From NCBI GenBank assembly GCA_003551005.1, contig PULR01000033.1, positions 54,907-118,906 of the forward strand: a DNA stretch of 64,000 nt. Direction: 5' to 3'. The DNA comes from Mollicutes bacterium (GTDB taxonomy: Bacteria > Bacillota_I > Bacilli_A > Izemoplasmatales > Izemoplasmataceae). The notes below the pieces were generated by a model. It was not told the origin of the DNA, did not search any database, and saw nothing but the letters and a program-made list of their open reading frames with translations. Of the stretch, positions 1-10,146 are shown in pieces. Both the position numbers and the translations under genes were made by a program. Position 1 is the first letter of the stretch; each line of letters starts with the position of its first letter.

Positions 1-1
1 T

Positions 2-1330
2 CTTAGCAGTCTGGCGCCGTCGGTCGTGCGCGCGTCCCTGACGGCGAGCGTGCTCATCTTCAACCGCCGGTTCAAGCTTGGACTGGAGCCGGTTGATATT
101 GTCGCCTGGCTCGCCGTGGCGCTGCTGATGTGGCGACCCCATTATGCGGTGCATTCAGGGTTCATCCTGTCCTTCTCCGTGTCGCTGACGATTTTGCTGC
201 TGGCTCCCCATCTCATGAGGAAATCCCGGTTTGAACAGCTTTTCACGGTCTCGGGCGCGGCCTTTTTGGTGTCCCTGCCCCTGGTGCTGGATTTTAACGG
301 TGAGGCGAACCTGACCAGTGTCGTGCTGAATGTCCTTCTCGGCCCGTTTTTGACGTTGGTGATTCTACCATTGACCTATGCGACGTTCGCCGTTCGCTTC
401 TTCGAACCGGTGCTGGTTGTGGCGGCGAATGTTTTCGAGGCGGCGGTGACTTTTTTCGATGCCTATGGCGCAATCCGACTGCGATTCAGCATCCCGCCCG
501 GCATCTTCCGCGCCGGGTATTACGGGCTGTTGGTCTGGGGGTTGAGTCGCTGGAGCGCCGGCCGATCGTACTGGAGGGCTGCCGCGGGTCTTGTCGCATT
601 GTGCGTGTTCTTGGTTTTTCAGCCCCTCTTCGTGCCGTATCGCGAAGTCGAGATGTTCGATGTGCGCGGGGACGCCTTTCTTGTCCGTGATCGTCATGAC
701 CGCTGCAACATCCTCATCGACACCGGCGAGCCGGACCCGCATCAAAACCTTGTCTCCGCGCTCGAACGCAAGAACATCCGGCGGCTCGATTATGTCGTGC
801 TGACGCACCGCCATCTCGACCACTACGGTGCCTATCCCGACATCGAGGCGCGATTCGCGATCGGCGAGCGGATCACGAATGTCAACCAGTCCGACTTCGA
901 GGGTCGGTCCATCTCCTGCGGGGGATTCGTCTTCGAGGTGCTTCCGCTGGAATATCCACATTCCGGCGAGAACGACCGTTCCGTGGTCCTCAGGCTCGAA
1001 GCGGACGAGACGTATCTCTTCACCGGGGACATCGAGGGGCCGAGGGAGCGAACTCTGCTTCTTTCCCCGTCCCTGCAGGCATTGCAGGCCGATGTGCTAA
1101 AAGTTCCGCATCATGGATCGGCAACGTCCTCCTCGAATGCTTTTCTTGAAGCCGTCGATGCGGAAGTTGCCTTGGTTCCGGCCCGTTTGGGGAACCGCTT
1201 CAACCATCCGTCACCGTGCGTGATCGAGCGGCTTGAAGCGAGGGACATCCAGGTTTTTCGTCTCGATGCGCATGGCAGCGTCCGCATTCGCTATCTTTTC
1301 GGAAGACGCTTTAAAAACACTGCGAATTGA
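2..1330 (+). CDS. comEC: ComEC/Rec2 DNA-uptake channel protein (5' partial)
   Basis: Membrane channel that passes single-stranded DNA into the cell during transformation. Only the C-terminal 442 residues are present: the frame is open to the left edge, so the real start lies outside the window. The visible part starts at the end of the Competence domain (hydrophobic helices to about residue 200, with the family's RAS and GFxLSF signatures) and ends in a metallo-beta-lactamase-like domain with THRHLDH near base 802 and PHHGS near base 1110. The metal-ligand pattern looks intact. holA follows, then rpsT on the other strand, as in Bacillus. Family is clear; whether the cell is transformable is inference. 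Confidence 0.93.
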   Translation, partial: LSSLAPSVVRASLTASVLIFNRRFKLGLEPVDIVAWLAVALLMWRPHYAVHSGFILSFSVSLTILLLAPHLMRKSRFEQLFTVSGAAFLVSLPLVLDFNGEANLTSVVLNVLLGPFLTLVILPLTYATFAVRFFEPVLVVAANVFEAAVTFFDAYGAIRLRFSIPPGIFRAGYYGLLVWGLSRWSAGRSYWRAAAGLVALCVFLVFQPLFVPYREVEMFDVRGDAFLVRDRHDRCNILIDTGEPDPHQNLVSALERKNIRRLDYVVLTHRHLDHYGAYPDIEARFAIGERITNVNQSDFEGRSISCGGFVFEVLPLEYPHSGENDRSVVLRLEADETYLFTGDIEGPRERTLLLSPSLQALQADVLKVPHHGSATSSSNAFLEAVDAEVALVPARLGNRFNHPSPCVIERLEARDIQVFRLDAHGSVRIRYLFGRRFKNTAN

Positions 1331-1341
1331 CCTGCCGGGTA

Positions 1342-1362
1342 TGCTATAATGGCACTGAGGTG
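1342..1362 (+). promoter_or_regulatory. holA promoter, extended -10, with SD six bases downstream
   Basis: TGC-TATAAT at 1342-1350 is a perfect extended -10. GAGGTG (1357-1362) starts six bases after it, so the transcript should begin at or next to the Shine-Dalgarno. No good -35 is visible at 17 bases. Confidence 0.65.
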
Positions 1363-1367
1363 ATACC

Positions 1368-2333
1368 ATGCAGCCGAACATCCAGCTGTTCTACGGAGAA
1401 GACGATTTCCACATCCGCAACAAAGTCAATCAGCTGATTCGCAAGCTGGGTGTCGATGATTTCAACGTCACCACCTACGATCTGGAAGAGACCCCGATCG
1501 AGGAGGCCGTCAACGACGCGATGACGATCCCCTTCATGAGCGAGTGGAAGGTCGTCGTCGCGAAGAACGCCTGGTTCTTGAGCACGCGGAAGGTGAACAA
1601 GCAGCCCGAACACAACCGGGGCTATCTCGGTGAATACCTCGAGAACCCCACCGAGGAGACGCTGTTCATTCTGACCGTTCCCAGCGCGAAACTCGACAAT
1701 CGTTCCCAGCTGGTCAAGACCCTCAAGCATCAAGCGGAGGTGACCGAATGCCGCCTCAAGAGCGCCCAGGACCTCTCGGCCTGGATCAAGCGTCAGCTGG
1801 CCAATGCCGGGGTCAATATCGAACGCGACGCCCTTGCGGAATTCGTCCGCCGCATTCAAGGGAGTACCGAGATGGCCTACAGCGAGACCCGGAAGCTGCT
1901 GTTGTACGCGGAAGGGATGGCCTCGATCGACAAGGATATCGTGAAACGGGTCGTGACGCGTAATGTCGAAGAGAACGTCTACGAGATCACGAACGCCCTG
2001 CTTGAAGGAAACCATCGGCGCGCTTTGGAAGTGTATCGCGACCTGACCGCCTACAGCGAGGATCCCTTGCGCGTGTTAGGCGTCGTGGTGGGAAAATATC
2101 GTGAGATGATGCAGGTGAAGACGCTGCTCGAGAAGGGGTATTCCCAGGACGATGTCCAGCATCATTACAACGTCAAGAGCGGCCGCGCCTACTACATGGT
2201 GCAAAACGCCAAGCAGGTTTCGCGGGACCGCATCGAAAAGCACCTCAAGCAGCTGGAGGACCTGGATTATTCCATCAAGTCCGGGCGGCTTGAAAAGCGC
2301 CTGGCGCTTGAATTGTTCATTCTGAATGCCTGA
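1368..2333 (+). CDS. holA: DNA polymerase III subunit delta
   Basis: Delta subunit of the clamp loader, which opens the beta clamp during replication. 321 residues, the normal length. The N-terminus matches the HolA family (QLFYGEDDF, then ...FNVTTYDLEE), and as expected for delta there is no Walker A motif. ATG at 1368 is preceded by GAGGTGAT. It lies between comEC and convergent rpsT, the usual Bacilli position (yqeN). It has its own promoter and ends in a perfect palindromic terminator shared with rpsT. Confidence 0.93.
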   Translation: MQPNIQLFYGEDDFHIRNKVNQLIRKLGVDDFNVTTYDLEETPIEEAVNDAMTIPFMSEWKVVVAKNAWFLSTRKVNKQPEHNRGYLGEYLENPTEETLFILTVPSAKLDNRSQLVKTLKHQAEVTECRLKSAQDLSAWIKRQLANAGVNIERDALAEFVRRIQGSTEMAYSETRKLLLYAEGMASIDKDIVKRVVTRNVEENVYEITNALLEGNHRRALEVYRDLTAYSEDPLRVLGVVVGKYREMMQVKTLLEKGYSQDDVQHHYNVKSGRAYYMVQNAKQVSRDRIEKHLKQLEDLDYSIKSGRLEKRLALELFILNA

Positions 2334-2338
2334 ATAAA

Positions 2339-2366
2339 AAAAGTCTATTCCCGGGAATAGACTTTT
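2339..2366. terminator. bidirectional terminator between holA and rpsT
   Basis: Perfect 28-base palindrome: 14-base arms starting AAAAGTCTATTC, no unpaired loop in the DNA. A-tract on one side and T-tract on the other let it serve holA (+) and rpsT (-). It overlaps the rpsT stop codon. Confidence 0.85.
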
Positions 2367-2628
2367 ATCGTAGTTCGTTGAATCGCTGTTGAAGCCTTGA
2401 TTTGTGACGCGCGACGAAGTTCTTGTGGTGGAGGCCTTTGGACTGAGCCATGTCAAGTTTCTTGTTCGCATGATTGAGAGCTTTGCGGGCCTGTTCGGCG
2501 TCGCCGTTCTCGATGTGTCTCTCGACATGCTTGATGGCCGTGCGGACTCTTTTGCGGAAACTCTGTCTTTGGCTGCGCTTTCCCGCATCCTGCCGCACGC
2601 GTTTGCGCTGCTGCTTGATGTTTGCCAC
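2365..2628 (-). CDS. rpsT: 30S ribosomal protein S20
   Basis: Small-subunit protein that binds 16S rRNA. 87 residues, very basic and helical, with the family start MANIKQQRKR and the C-terminal pattern KGLHHKNFVARHKSRL. The start codon is GTG, preceded by AGGAGGTG. Single-gene transcript with its own promoter, convergent with holA; the comEC-holA-rpsT arrangement is conserved in Bacilli. Confidence 0.96.
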   Translation of the reverse strand: MANIKQQRKRVRQDAGKRSQRQSFRKRVRTAIKHVERHIENGDAEQARKALNHANKKLDMAQSKGLHHKNFVARHKSRLQQRFNELR

Positions 2629-2667
2629 GTTCTCACCTCCTGTCGATTGTTTTGGACTGCCACGTCA

Positions 2668-2696
2668 ATTCTATCAAACCGTCTTGTGAAAAGCAA
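2668..2696 (-). promoter_or_regulatory. rpsT promoter
   Basis: On the minus strand TTGCTT (2691-2696), 17-base spacer, TAGAAT (2668-2673), with TGA directly before the -10 box (extended -10). Confidence 0.7.
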
Positions 2697-2743
2697 TCCT
2701 TATGATGGCCTCGGGCGCTTGAAGTGAATGTCGCCGTCGGTTT

Positions 2744-2764
2744 TGTTATACTGTCAAAGAGGTG
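2744..2764 (+). promoter_or_regulatory. cvfB promoter, extended -10, with SD six bases downstream
   Basis: TGT-TATACT (2744-2752), then six bases, then GAGGTG (2759-2764). Same architecture as at holA and pgsA. It places the start codon at 2770 and excludes the upstream in-frame ATG at 2728, which would lie before the transcript. Confidence 0.6.
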
Positions 2765-2769
2765 GTATC

Positions 2770-3636
2770 ATGCCCCAGTTGCAAATCGGCCATTGGAACC
2801 CATTCACCGTCGCCCGGCGCGAGCCGGATGGATACATCCTCGAACATCCCGAAGCGACGCTCAGACTTCCCGATAAAGAAACCAGCCGCACGCTCGAGGT
2901 GGGCGAACGCCTGGAAGCGTTCGTCTACATCCGGCATCGCGAAGGGCTTGCCATCACCCTGCGCCGGCCGTATATCGATGTAGAGCGCGCCGCTTTCGTC
3001 CGTGTGGTGGAGAAGAAAGAAGGACTCGGGGTCTTCGTCGATATCGGCCTGGATAAGGATATGCTGGTCTCTAAGGACTACCTGCCGCCTTTGAAGCGCG
3101 AATGGCCGGCAGTCGGCGATCGTCTGCTCTGCCGTCTGAAGGTCTCCGCTAATCAGATGGTGGCCGTCCCCGTTCGGCGGCTCGCCCTTTTCGACGCTGT
3201 GCGGGCGGAGGAACCGCTCACGGTCGGTGAGACCCTCACCGCGTATGTTGTCTATCACGCTGACGAAGGGCTGGTCCTTTTTACGGAAGCGGGCCACGAG
3301 ATCTTCGTTTACCGCAAGCACACCCGTCACGCCCGTCGGCTGGGCGAGGCCGTCGAGGTCACGATCACCACAAAACGGGACGACCTGCGATACAACGGCC
3401 GGCTCACTAAACAAAAAGAATCGATGATCGACGAGGACGCGCGGCGGATTCTTGACATGCTTGAATCCGAGGGCCGCATTCCCTATACGGATCGTTCGGA
3501 TCCGGAGATGATCTTCAGCGCTTTCCATATGAGCAAGGCCGCTTTCAAACGCGCGCTCGGCCGTCTATACAAGGCTGGCTACGTCGAGCTGAAGGACGAG
3601 GAGACAATACTGAAAAAAGAATGTCGCAGCGACTGA
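2770..3636 (+). CDS. cvfB: S1-like RNA-binding protein, CvfB/YitL family
   Basis: Cytosolic RNA-binding protein related to CvfB (virulence and RNA-turnover regulator in Staphylococcus) and Bacillus YitL. 288 residues from ATG 2770: tandem S1-type OB folds (for example GVFVDIGLDKDMLV near residues 95-108) and a C-terminal winged helix (FHMSKAAFKRALGRLYKAG, about 253-271), the normal CvfB layout. An in-frame ATG at 2728 gives 14 extra unconserved residues and lies upstream of the promoter -10 box, so it was rejected. Cellular role here is not shown by the sequence. Confidence 0.88.
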   Translation: MPQLQIGHWNPFTVARREPDGYILEHPEATLRLPDKETSRTLEVGERLEAFVYIRHREGLAITLRRPYIDVERAAFVRVVEKKEGLGVFVDIGLDKDMLVSKDYLPPLKREWPAVGDRLLCRLKVSANQMVAVPVRRLALFDAVRAEEPLTVGETLTAYVVYHADEGLVLFTEAGHEIFVYRKHTRHARRLGEAVEVTITTKRDDLRYNGRLTKQKESMIDEDARRILDMLESEGRIPYTDRSDPEMIFSAFHMSKAAFKRALGRLYKAGYVELKDEETILKKECRSD

Positions 3637-3671
3637 TCAGCTGACAGCATCATCGAAAGCGAGGGAGCGAC

Positions 3672-4406
3672 ATGGGCAGGAAATATCTGGTACGCAAAGA
3701 GGACAAGCAGAAGACGCATTTGAAACGCAGCAAGCTCTTCGCCCGCTACGGGAAGGCAATCTATGTATCCGCCCGGCGGGGAGGTACGAACCTCGAAAGC
3801 AACGACGAGCTTCGACATCTGATCGAGCGGGCGAAACGCGACGACGTGCCCGGAGACATCATCGAGCGGAACTTGAAAAAAGCGGAAGAGTCAAGTGGAG
3901 AGGATTTCGAGCACGTCCGCTATGAAGGGTTCGGCCCGGGCGGCAGTGCGTTTTTGATCGATGCCTTGACGGACAATGTCAACCGGACGGTCAGCGACGT
4001 ACGCTATTGCTTCACGAAGATCGGCTCCAAGCTCGGTGTCCGCGGCGCGGTCGAGCACCTCTACGACCACCATTCCTATCTGCTCGTCCGGGGTTTTGGC
4101 GAGGATGAGCTTTTGGATCTGCTCATCGAGGAGGATCTCGAGGTGATCGACCTTTCAAATGAAGCGGACGGCGTTTTGGTCGTCGGCAACGGAAAAGACC
4201 ACGACAAGCTCGAAGCGGCATTCAGGAGGCATGGACTGGACATTGTGCATTCGGAGAGCGGCTGGTATCCCAGAACGCTCGTGGAACTTGATGAGGAGCA
4301 GTACGCGCGTTTCGAACAGTTCATGGAGCTGATCAATGACTACGACGACATCCAGGCTGTCTATCACAATGTGAAACTGAAAGCATCCGCGGATGAAGAA
4401 TCCTGA
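3672..4406 (+). CDS. YebC/PmpR (TACO1) family protein
   Basis: Member of the YebC/TACO1 family, associated with translation of difficult (proline-rich) stretches and, in older work, called a transcriptional regulator. 244 residues, full length. It begins MGRKYLVRKEDKQ, the YeeN-type variant rather than MAGHSKW. The central FGPGGSAFLIDALTDNVNRT is diagnostic. It lies 35 bases after cvfB with a GAGGGAG Shine-Dalgarno and may share its transcript. pgsA follows from its own promoter. Confidence 0.92.
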   Translation: MGRKYLVRKEDKQKTHLKRSKLFARYGKAIYVSARRGGTNLESNDELRHLIERAKRDDVPGDIIERNLKKAEESSGEDFEHVRYEGFGPGGSAFLIDALTDNVNRTVSDVRYCFTKIGSKLGVRGAVEHLYDHHSYLLVRGFGEDELLDLLIEEDLEVIDLSNEADGVLVVGNGKDHDKLEAAFRRHGLDIVHSESGWYPRTLVELDEEQYARFEQFMELINDYDDIQAVYHNVKLKASADEES

Positions 4407-4417
4407 AGGACACATCG

Positions 4418-4458
4418 TTGAGGGCCCCGGTCCTTTGTGATATAATCGCAATGAGGTG
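4418..4458 (+). promoter_or_regulatory. pgsA promoter with SD six bases after -10
   Basis: TTGAGG (4418-4423), 17-base spacer, TGA-TATAAT (4438-4446), six bases, then GAGGTGAT (4453-4460). Strong sigma-A-like promoter with a predicted leader of about 13 bases. Confidence 0.75.
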
Positions 4459-4465
4459 ATGCTTC

Positions 4466-5017
4466 GTGAATCTGCCGAACAAGATAACCATGGCTCGTGT
4501 ATTGCTCATTCCCCTGATGCTTGTGATTTTTTATTTGGATACGGCCGCCCTCGACCCTCAGGCAAGCGACTTGAACCCGCTGGCCGTCGGCCTCGGGCTG
4601 TTGTTCATCTTCGCCTCCCTGACGGATTACGTGGACGGGTATCTCGCCCGCAAGCACGGGCTCGTGACGACGTTCGGCAAGTTTCTGGACCCCTTGGCGG
4701 ACAAATTGCTGGTCATGGCGGCGTTGTTGATGCTTCTCGAGACCGGTGTCGTTCCGATGTGGGTCGTCTTCATCATCCTTTCGCGCGAGATGATCGTGAC
4801 GGGACTGAGGCTGATCGTCGTCGGCGACGGCGCGGTGATCGCCGCTTCGAATCTCGGAAAGTACAAGACCGCCTCGACGCTCATCGCCATCATCCTCTTG
4901 TTCTTCCATATTGTGACGCCGGGCCTCGTCATCCTCTACATCGCCACCGCATTGACACTCATCAGCGGCGTCGATTATCTGATCAAGAACATGCCCAGCA
5001 TCGCCCACACGAAATAA
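4466..5017 (+). CDS. pgsA: CDP-diacylglycerol--glycerol-3-phosphate 3-phosphatidyltransferase
   Basis: Integral membrane enzyme that makes phosphatidylglycerol phosphate, first committed step to phosphatidylglycerol. 183 residues. The CDP-alcohol phosphotransferase motif is complete: D54, D57-G58, A61-R62, G71, D75, D79. Several hydrophobic helices surround it. The start is GTG at 4466, set by GAGGTGAT at 4453. In Bacillus the order is pgsA-cinA-recA; here recA follows directly and cinA is absent. Confidence 0.94.
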   Translation: MNLPNKITMARVLLIPLMLVIFYLDTAALDPQASDLNPLAVGLGLLFIFASLTDYVDGYLARKHGLVTTFGKFLDPLADKLLVMAALLMLLETGVVPMWVVFIILSREMIVTGLRLIVVGDGAVIAASNLGKYKTASTLIAIILLFFHIVTPGLVILYIATALTLISGVDYLIKNMPSIAHTK

Positions 5018-5073
5018 AAAAGCGAAACGACTTGCCCACCCGTATTATCGAAATGTAGAAGGAGGCGTTCCCT

Positions 5074-6068
<995 letters not shown>

Positions 6069-6069
<1 letters not shown>

Positions 6070-6090
6070 GAGCCCGCCGGGCTCTTTTTT
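6069..6090 (+). terminator. recA terminator
   Basis: Stem AGAGCCC / GGGCTCT (6069-6075 / 6079-6085) with a three-base loop, followed by TTTTT. Confidence 0.85.
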
Positions 6091-6146
6091 CTTCGCTGCA
6101 GCCGGCGCGGCAGAACGGGACAGCCTCCGAAGGAAAGGGATTACAA

Positions 6147-6265
6147 TTGACTTTGCCTTGTCTGCCGAGGTATAATAGAAAAGTACTTTCTGCCCGACCG
6201 GGCTAGGAAGGGAATTTTCAAATCCTTGCAAGACCGTGCCATAAAGCAGAAACGGAGGAATTAAT
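6147..6265 (+). promoter_or_regulatory. rny promoter and about 80-base structured leader
   Basis: TTGACT (6147-6152), 18-base spacer, TATAAT (6171-6176). The predicted leader, about 83 bases, is long for this window. It contains a GCCC-GACC-GGGC hairpin and a possible long-range pairing of TTTCTGC (6187-6193) with GCAGAAA (6246-6252), immediately before the GGAGG Shine-Dalgarno. Control through this structure is inference. Confidence 0.65.
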
Positions 6266-7834
6266 ATGACGGTTGAACCCCTTGTATTAATCGTCTCCGG
6301 TTTGCTGTTGTTGGTTATCGGTGTGATCGCGGGCATCATCGCCCGTGCCATCATCGTTGAGAAAGGCTTCGACAAGGCTCAGGCTCAAGCGAACAAGATT
6401 GTGGAAGATGCAATAAAGACGGCGGAACAGAACAAGAAACAGACGCTTCTTGAGACGAAACAGGAAATTCATAACTTGCGCAGTGAACTCGACAAGGAGA
6501 TAAAAGAGCGCAAGCAGGAAGTCACCAATCAGGAAAACAAACTCATCCAGCGTGAAAAGACGCTCGACAACCGAGCGCAGAATCTGGACCGCCGCGAATC
6601 GAACATCGACCGCAAGGAAGAGACTATTGAGCAGAAGAAACAGGCCGTCGAAGACAAGAACAGCAAACTAGAGCGTTTAATCGAAGAACAGAATGAGAAA
6701 CTCGAATCCATCGCCGGCTATACGACAGAAGAAGCAAGAAAGCAGATCTTCACACGTGTCGAAGAGGACATGGAGAAGGAAATCGCGCAGTTCATCAAGG
6801 ACGAAGAGGAGAAAGCCAAGCTTGAAGCGGACCGCAGAGCCCGGGAGATTCTCACCCAGGCTATGCAGAAATACGCCCAGGATGTGACGGGCGAAGGCAC
6901 CGTCAGCGTGGTGAATCTCCCCAACGATGACATGAAAGGACGAATCATCGGCCGTGAAGGTCGTAATATCCGCACCCTCGAAGCGCTGACGGGTGTTGAC
7001 CTCATCATCGACGACACTCCCGAGGCGGTTGTGCTCAGCGGCTTTGACCCCATCCGCAGAGAAATCGCCAAGCGTTCACTTGAAGCCCTCGTCAAGGACG
7101 GGCGCATCCACCCCGGCCGCATCGAGGAAGTCGTCGAACGCATGCGCGAGGAAGTCGACCGTTTCATCCGCGACAAGGGTGAGGAGGCCGTGTTCGAAGT
7201 CGGCATCGGCAAGGTCCACCCGGATCTCGTCAAACTGCTCGGCCGACTGCATTTCCGCAGCAGTTACGGCCAGAACGTTTTGCAACACGCCATCGAATGC
7301 GCTTATCTTGCCGGCAAGCTCGCCGTTGAACTCGGCGAGGATGAAATCCTTGCACGGCGCGCGGCGCTGCTGCACGACATCGGCAAGGCCGTCGACCATG
7401 AAGTCGAGGGCTCACACGTCGACATCGGGGAACAGGTCGCTTCCCGCTACAAAGAACCCGAAGCCGTCCTCGACGCCATTCGCTCGCATCACGGCGACAG
7501 CGAGAGCACGACCGTCATCGCCGGTCTCGTCGCTGCAGCGGATGCTTTGAGCGCCGCTCGTCCGGGCGCCCGGAGCGAATCGCTTGATAACTACATCAAG
7601 CGCCTTGAAAGCCTTGAGGAGCTCTCCTCGAAACACGAGGGCGTCGAACAGGCCTATGCCATCCAGGCCGGCCGCGAGGTCCGTGTCCTCGTCCAGCCCG
7701 ACAAAGTCGACGACACGCTCGCACATAAGCTTGCGAGAGATATCAAGGCCGACATCGAAGAGCAGCTGTCCTATCCGGGCACCATCAAAGTCACCGTTGT
7801 CCGCGAGACGCGGGCGCAGGACATCGCCAAATGA
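6266..7834 (+). CDS. rny: Ribonuclease Y
   Basis: Membrane-anchored endoribonuclease that starts mRNA decay in Gram-positives. 522 residues, typical length. Layout: N-terminal membrane helix (about 5-24), long charged coiled coil (about 30-190), KH domain with [10 protein letters not shown] from residue 225, and HD domain with catalytic H370-D371 in [12 protein letters not shown]. Followed by its own terminator, then ymdB, as in Bacillus. The window also carries a YlbF/YmcA-like protein, whose relatives form the Y-complex that directs RNase Y. Confidence 0.97.
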   Translation: MTVEPLVLIVSGLLLLVIGVIAGIIARAIIVEKGFDKAQAQANKIVEDAIKTAEQNKKQTLLETKQEIHNLRSELDKEIKERKQEVTNQENKLIQREKTLDNRAQNLDRRESNIDRKEETIEQKKQAVEDKNSKLERLIEEQNEKLESIAGYTTEEARKQIFTRVEEDMEKEIAQFIKDEEEKAKLEADRRAREILTQAMQKYAQDVTGEGTVSVVNLPNDDMKGRIIGREGRNIRTLEALTGVDLIIDDTPEAVVLSGFDPIRREIAKRSLEALVKDGRIHPGRIEEVVERMREEVDRFIRDKGEEAVFEVGIGKVHPDLVKLLGRLHFRSSYGQNVLQHAIECAYLAGKLAVELGEDEILARRAALLHDIGKAVDHEVEGSHVDIGEQVASRYKEPEAVLDAIRSHHGDSESTTVIAGLVAAADALSAARPGARSESLDNYIKRLESLEELSSKHEGVEQAYAIQAGREVRVLVQPDKVDDTLAHKLARDIKADIEEQLSYPGTIKVTVVRETRAQDIAK

Positions 7835-7838
7835 AACC

Positions 7839-7868
7839 AAAGGCCTTCCGCAAGCCGGAAGGCCTTTT
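7839..7868 (+). terminator. rny terminator
   Basis: 12-base stem AAAGGCCTTCCG / CGGAAGGCCTTT (7839-7850 / 7856-7867), five-base loop, T-run. Confidence 0.85.
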
Positions 7869-7931
7869 CACAAGTCATCAACCGCAGTTGGAACTATTTT
7901 CACCTGCGGGTCCCTCGAAGGGGTGCTGAAG

Positions 7932-8690
7932 ATGAGAATCCTCTATTTAGGCGACATCTATGGAAACGCCGGCTTAGAAGCGGTGGAAAAATATCTGCCC
8001 AGACTGCGCAGGGAATTTCCGCACGATCTGCTTTTCGTCAATGGCGAGAACGTCTCGGACGGTCTCGGATTGCGCCGGAAGGAATACAAGCGACTGATGT
8101 CCCTCGGGGTGCATGCGGTGACGCTTGGGAACCATGCGTTCTCGAAACGGGAACTTTTTGATTTCATCGACCATTCGAACATCGTGCGCCCCTTGAACTA
8201 TCCGAAGAACACCCCCGGCTCCGGCATCAAGGTGGTCGACTACAACGGCATCCACGTGGGGTTGCTGCAGGTCATGGGTCGGATTTTCATGCACGATCCG
8301 CTGAACAATCCTTTTGAAGCACTCGATGAAGCTTTGAAGCATACAGATGCGGATTATCTGATCGTCGAAGTGCACGGCGAGACGACGAGCGAGAAACTTG
8401 CGCTCGGCCATTACCTCGACGGTCGTGTCGACGCCGTTGTTGGCAGTCACACCCACGTCCCTACCGCCGATGCGATGCAGCTTCCCAAGGGGACGCTTTA
8501 TCTGACGGATCTGGGGATGTGCGGCAAGAAATACGGAATCCTCGGCGCCGATAGGGAACTCGTGCTCAAGAAGTTCACCACCGGCATGCCGGTCCGCCTG
8601 CGTCCTGAGACGGATGGTCCGGATCAGCTCAACGGCGTGCTGATCGATTTGGAACAAGTCTCGATGACCCCGGTGAGAATCAGCGAATGA
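7932..8690 (+). CDS. ymdB: YmdB-family metallophosphodiesterase
   Basis: Binuclear-metal phosphodiesterase; Bacillus YmdB hydrolyses 2',3'-cyclic nucleotides and affects biofilm and motility decisions together with RNase Y. 252 residues from ATG 7932. Metal and catalytic residues present: D8 (GDIYG), E39-N40 (NGEN), N67-H68 (LGNH), and a C-terminal HGETTSEK / VGSHTHVPTAD region. The frame is open far upstream (to 7584), but that part overlaps rny and its terminator; GAAGGGGTG before 7932 sets the start. miaB follows after 13 bases. Confidence 0.95.
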   Translation: MRILYLGDIYGNAGLEAVEKYLPRLRREFPHDLLFVNGENVSDGLGLRRKEYKRLMSLGVHAVTLGNHAFSKRELFDFIDHSNIVRPLNYPKNTPGSGIKVVDYNGIHVGLLQVMGRIFMHDPLNNPFEALDEALKHTDADYLIVEVHGETTSEKLALGHYLDGRVDAVVGSHTHVPTADAMQLPKGTLYLTDLGMCGKKYGILGADRELVLKKFTTGMPVRLRPETDGPDQLNGVLIDLEQVSMTPVRISE

Positions 8691-8703
8691 AATGGTGATC
8701 GCA

Positions 8704-10146
8704 ATGAAAAAGACCCACACTTATACCCTCCCCTCGGCCAAAGAAGCCCGCAAGCGATTCCGTGGAAAGACCCCGTATGTGGATTTCGCGCAGCGGGAGA
8801 ATCTTGGCAACATCGGCAGGGGGCGGACGTATCTGCTTTCGACCTACGGCTGCCAGGGAAACGAAGCCGACAGCGAGACCATTCGCGGCATCCTTGAGGA
8901 GCTGGGATTCGAAAGTACGGATGACGAACGCCGGGCGGATTTGATTCTGCTCAACACCTGCGCGGTGCGCGAAAGCGCTGAAAATCGCGTCTTCGGAGAG
9001 CTGGGACGTCTCAAGCAGTACAAGCGGACCAACCCCGACCTCATTTTAGGCGTGGCCGGGTGCATGCCGCAGGACGAATCCGTGACCGACCGCATCCTCA
9101 AGCGTTATCCGTATGTCGATCTGGTTTTCGGCACCCACAACATCCATCGGCTTCCGGAGCTTCTTGAAGACGCCATCCTCAACAAAGAACGAGTCATCGA
9201 AGTCCTCAGCGAAGAGGGGCGGCTGGTCGAGAACCTGCCCAAGAGACGCTTCCATAGCGCCAAGGCCTACGTGAATATCATGTTCGGCTGCGATGAGTTC
9301 TGCACCTACTGCATCGTACCCTACACCCGGGGACGGGAACGCTCCCGGGACCCCGGCTACATCATAGAAGAAATCCGCGACCTCAAGGAAGCGGGCTATC
9401 AGGAGGTCACGCTGCTCGGACAGAACGTCAACGCCTACGGACGCGACTTCCAGACGCGCAAGTACAGCTTTGCGGATCTGCTTGAAGACATCGCGGCTCT
9501 CAAGATTCCGCGCCTCCGATTCACGACCTCCCACCCGAACGACTTTGATGATGCCACCATCGCCGCCATCGCCCGGCATGAGAACATCATGCCGCATGTG
9601 CATCTACCCGTGCAGTCCGGCAGCGACCGCATCCTCAAACGCATGAACCGGAAATATACGAAGGAATCGTTTCTCTCGCTCACTACCCGACTCCGCCGGG
9701 CGGTGCCTTCCATCTCTCTGACGACGGATATCATCGTGGGTTTCCCAGGGGAGCGCGAGGAAGACTTCCAGGAAACGCTCGACCTTTTCGAGAAGGCCGG
9801 CTTCGAAGGCGCCTTCACCTTCGTGTTCTCTCCCAGGAGAGGGACGCCCGCCGCTTCGTATGCGGACGAAACTTCCAAGGAGGAGAAGAAGGAACGCCTG
9901 ATGCGTCTGAATGAATACGTGAACGCCGCTTATCTTAAGGGGCACGAGCGATTTGAAGGCGAGGACGTTTCCGTTCTTGTCGATGGACCCAGCAAACAAG
10001 ACGAGGGGATGCTTTCTGGATACACGCCGCACCACAAGCTTATCCACTTCCCCGGGGATGCCTCGCTCGTCGGTCGCATCGTCACGGTCCGCATAAACGA
10101 AGTCCGGTCCTTCTTCATGAAGGGTGAGCATCTTGAAGACACTTGA
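8704..10146 (+). CDS. miaB: tRNA-2-methylthio-N6-dimethylallyladenosine synthase
   Basis: Radical-SAM methylthiotransferase acting on i6A37 of tRNAs, the step after MiaA, which is encoded at 16886. 480 residues from ATG 8704. MTTase cluster cysteines C50, C86 and C120; radical-SAM CxxxCxxC at C196, C200, C203; C-terminal TRAM domain. An in-frame ATG at 8692 lacks a Shine-Dalgarno; GGTGAT (8694-8699) favours 8704. The downstream YlbF-like gene overlaps its end. Confidence 0.95.
   Translation: MKKTHTYTLPSAKEARKRFRGKTPYVDFAQRENLGNIGRGRTYLLSTYGCQGNEADSETIRGILEELGFESTDDERRADLILLNTCAVRESAENRVFGELGRLKQYKRTNPDLILGVAGCMPQDESVTDRILKRYPYVDLVFGTHNIHRLPELLEDAILNKERVIEVLSEEGRLVENLPKRRFHSAKAYVNIMFGCDEFCTYCIVPYTRGRERSRDPGYIIEEIRDLKEAGYQEVTLLGQNVNAYGRDFQTRKYSFADLLEDIAALKIPRLRFTTSHPNDFDDATIAAIARHENIMPHVHLPVQSGSDRILKRMNRKYTKESFLSLTTRLRRAVPSISLTTDIIVGFPGEREEDFQETLDLFEKAGFEGAFTFVFSPRRGTPAASYADETSKEEKKERLMRLNEYVNAAYLKGHERFEGEDVSVLVDGPSKQDEGMLSGYTPHHKLIHFPGDASLVGRIVTVRINEVRSFFMKGEHLEDT

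Noticed and set aside
1327..1350. TTGACC as -35 for the holA promoter
   Set aside because: Only 12 bases from the -10 box; too short. The extended -10 explains the promoter better.
4987..5073. Possible LexA box or regulatory site before recA
   Set aside because: GCGAAACGACTTG has only half-site resemblance to CGAACNNNNGTTCG; no second half at the right spacing.
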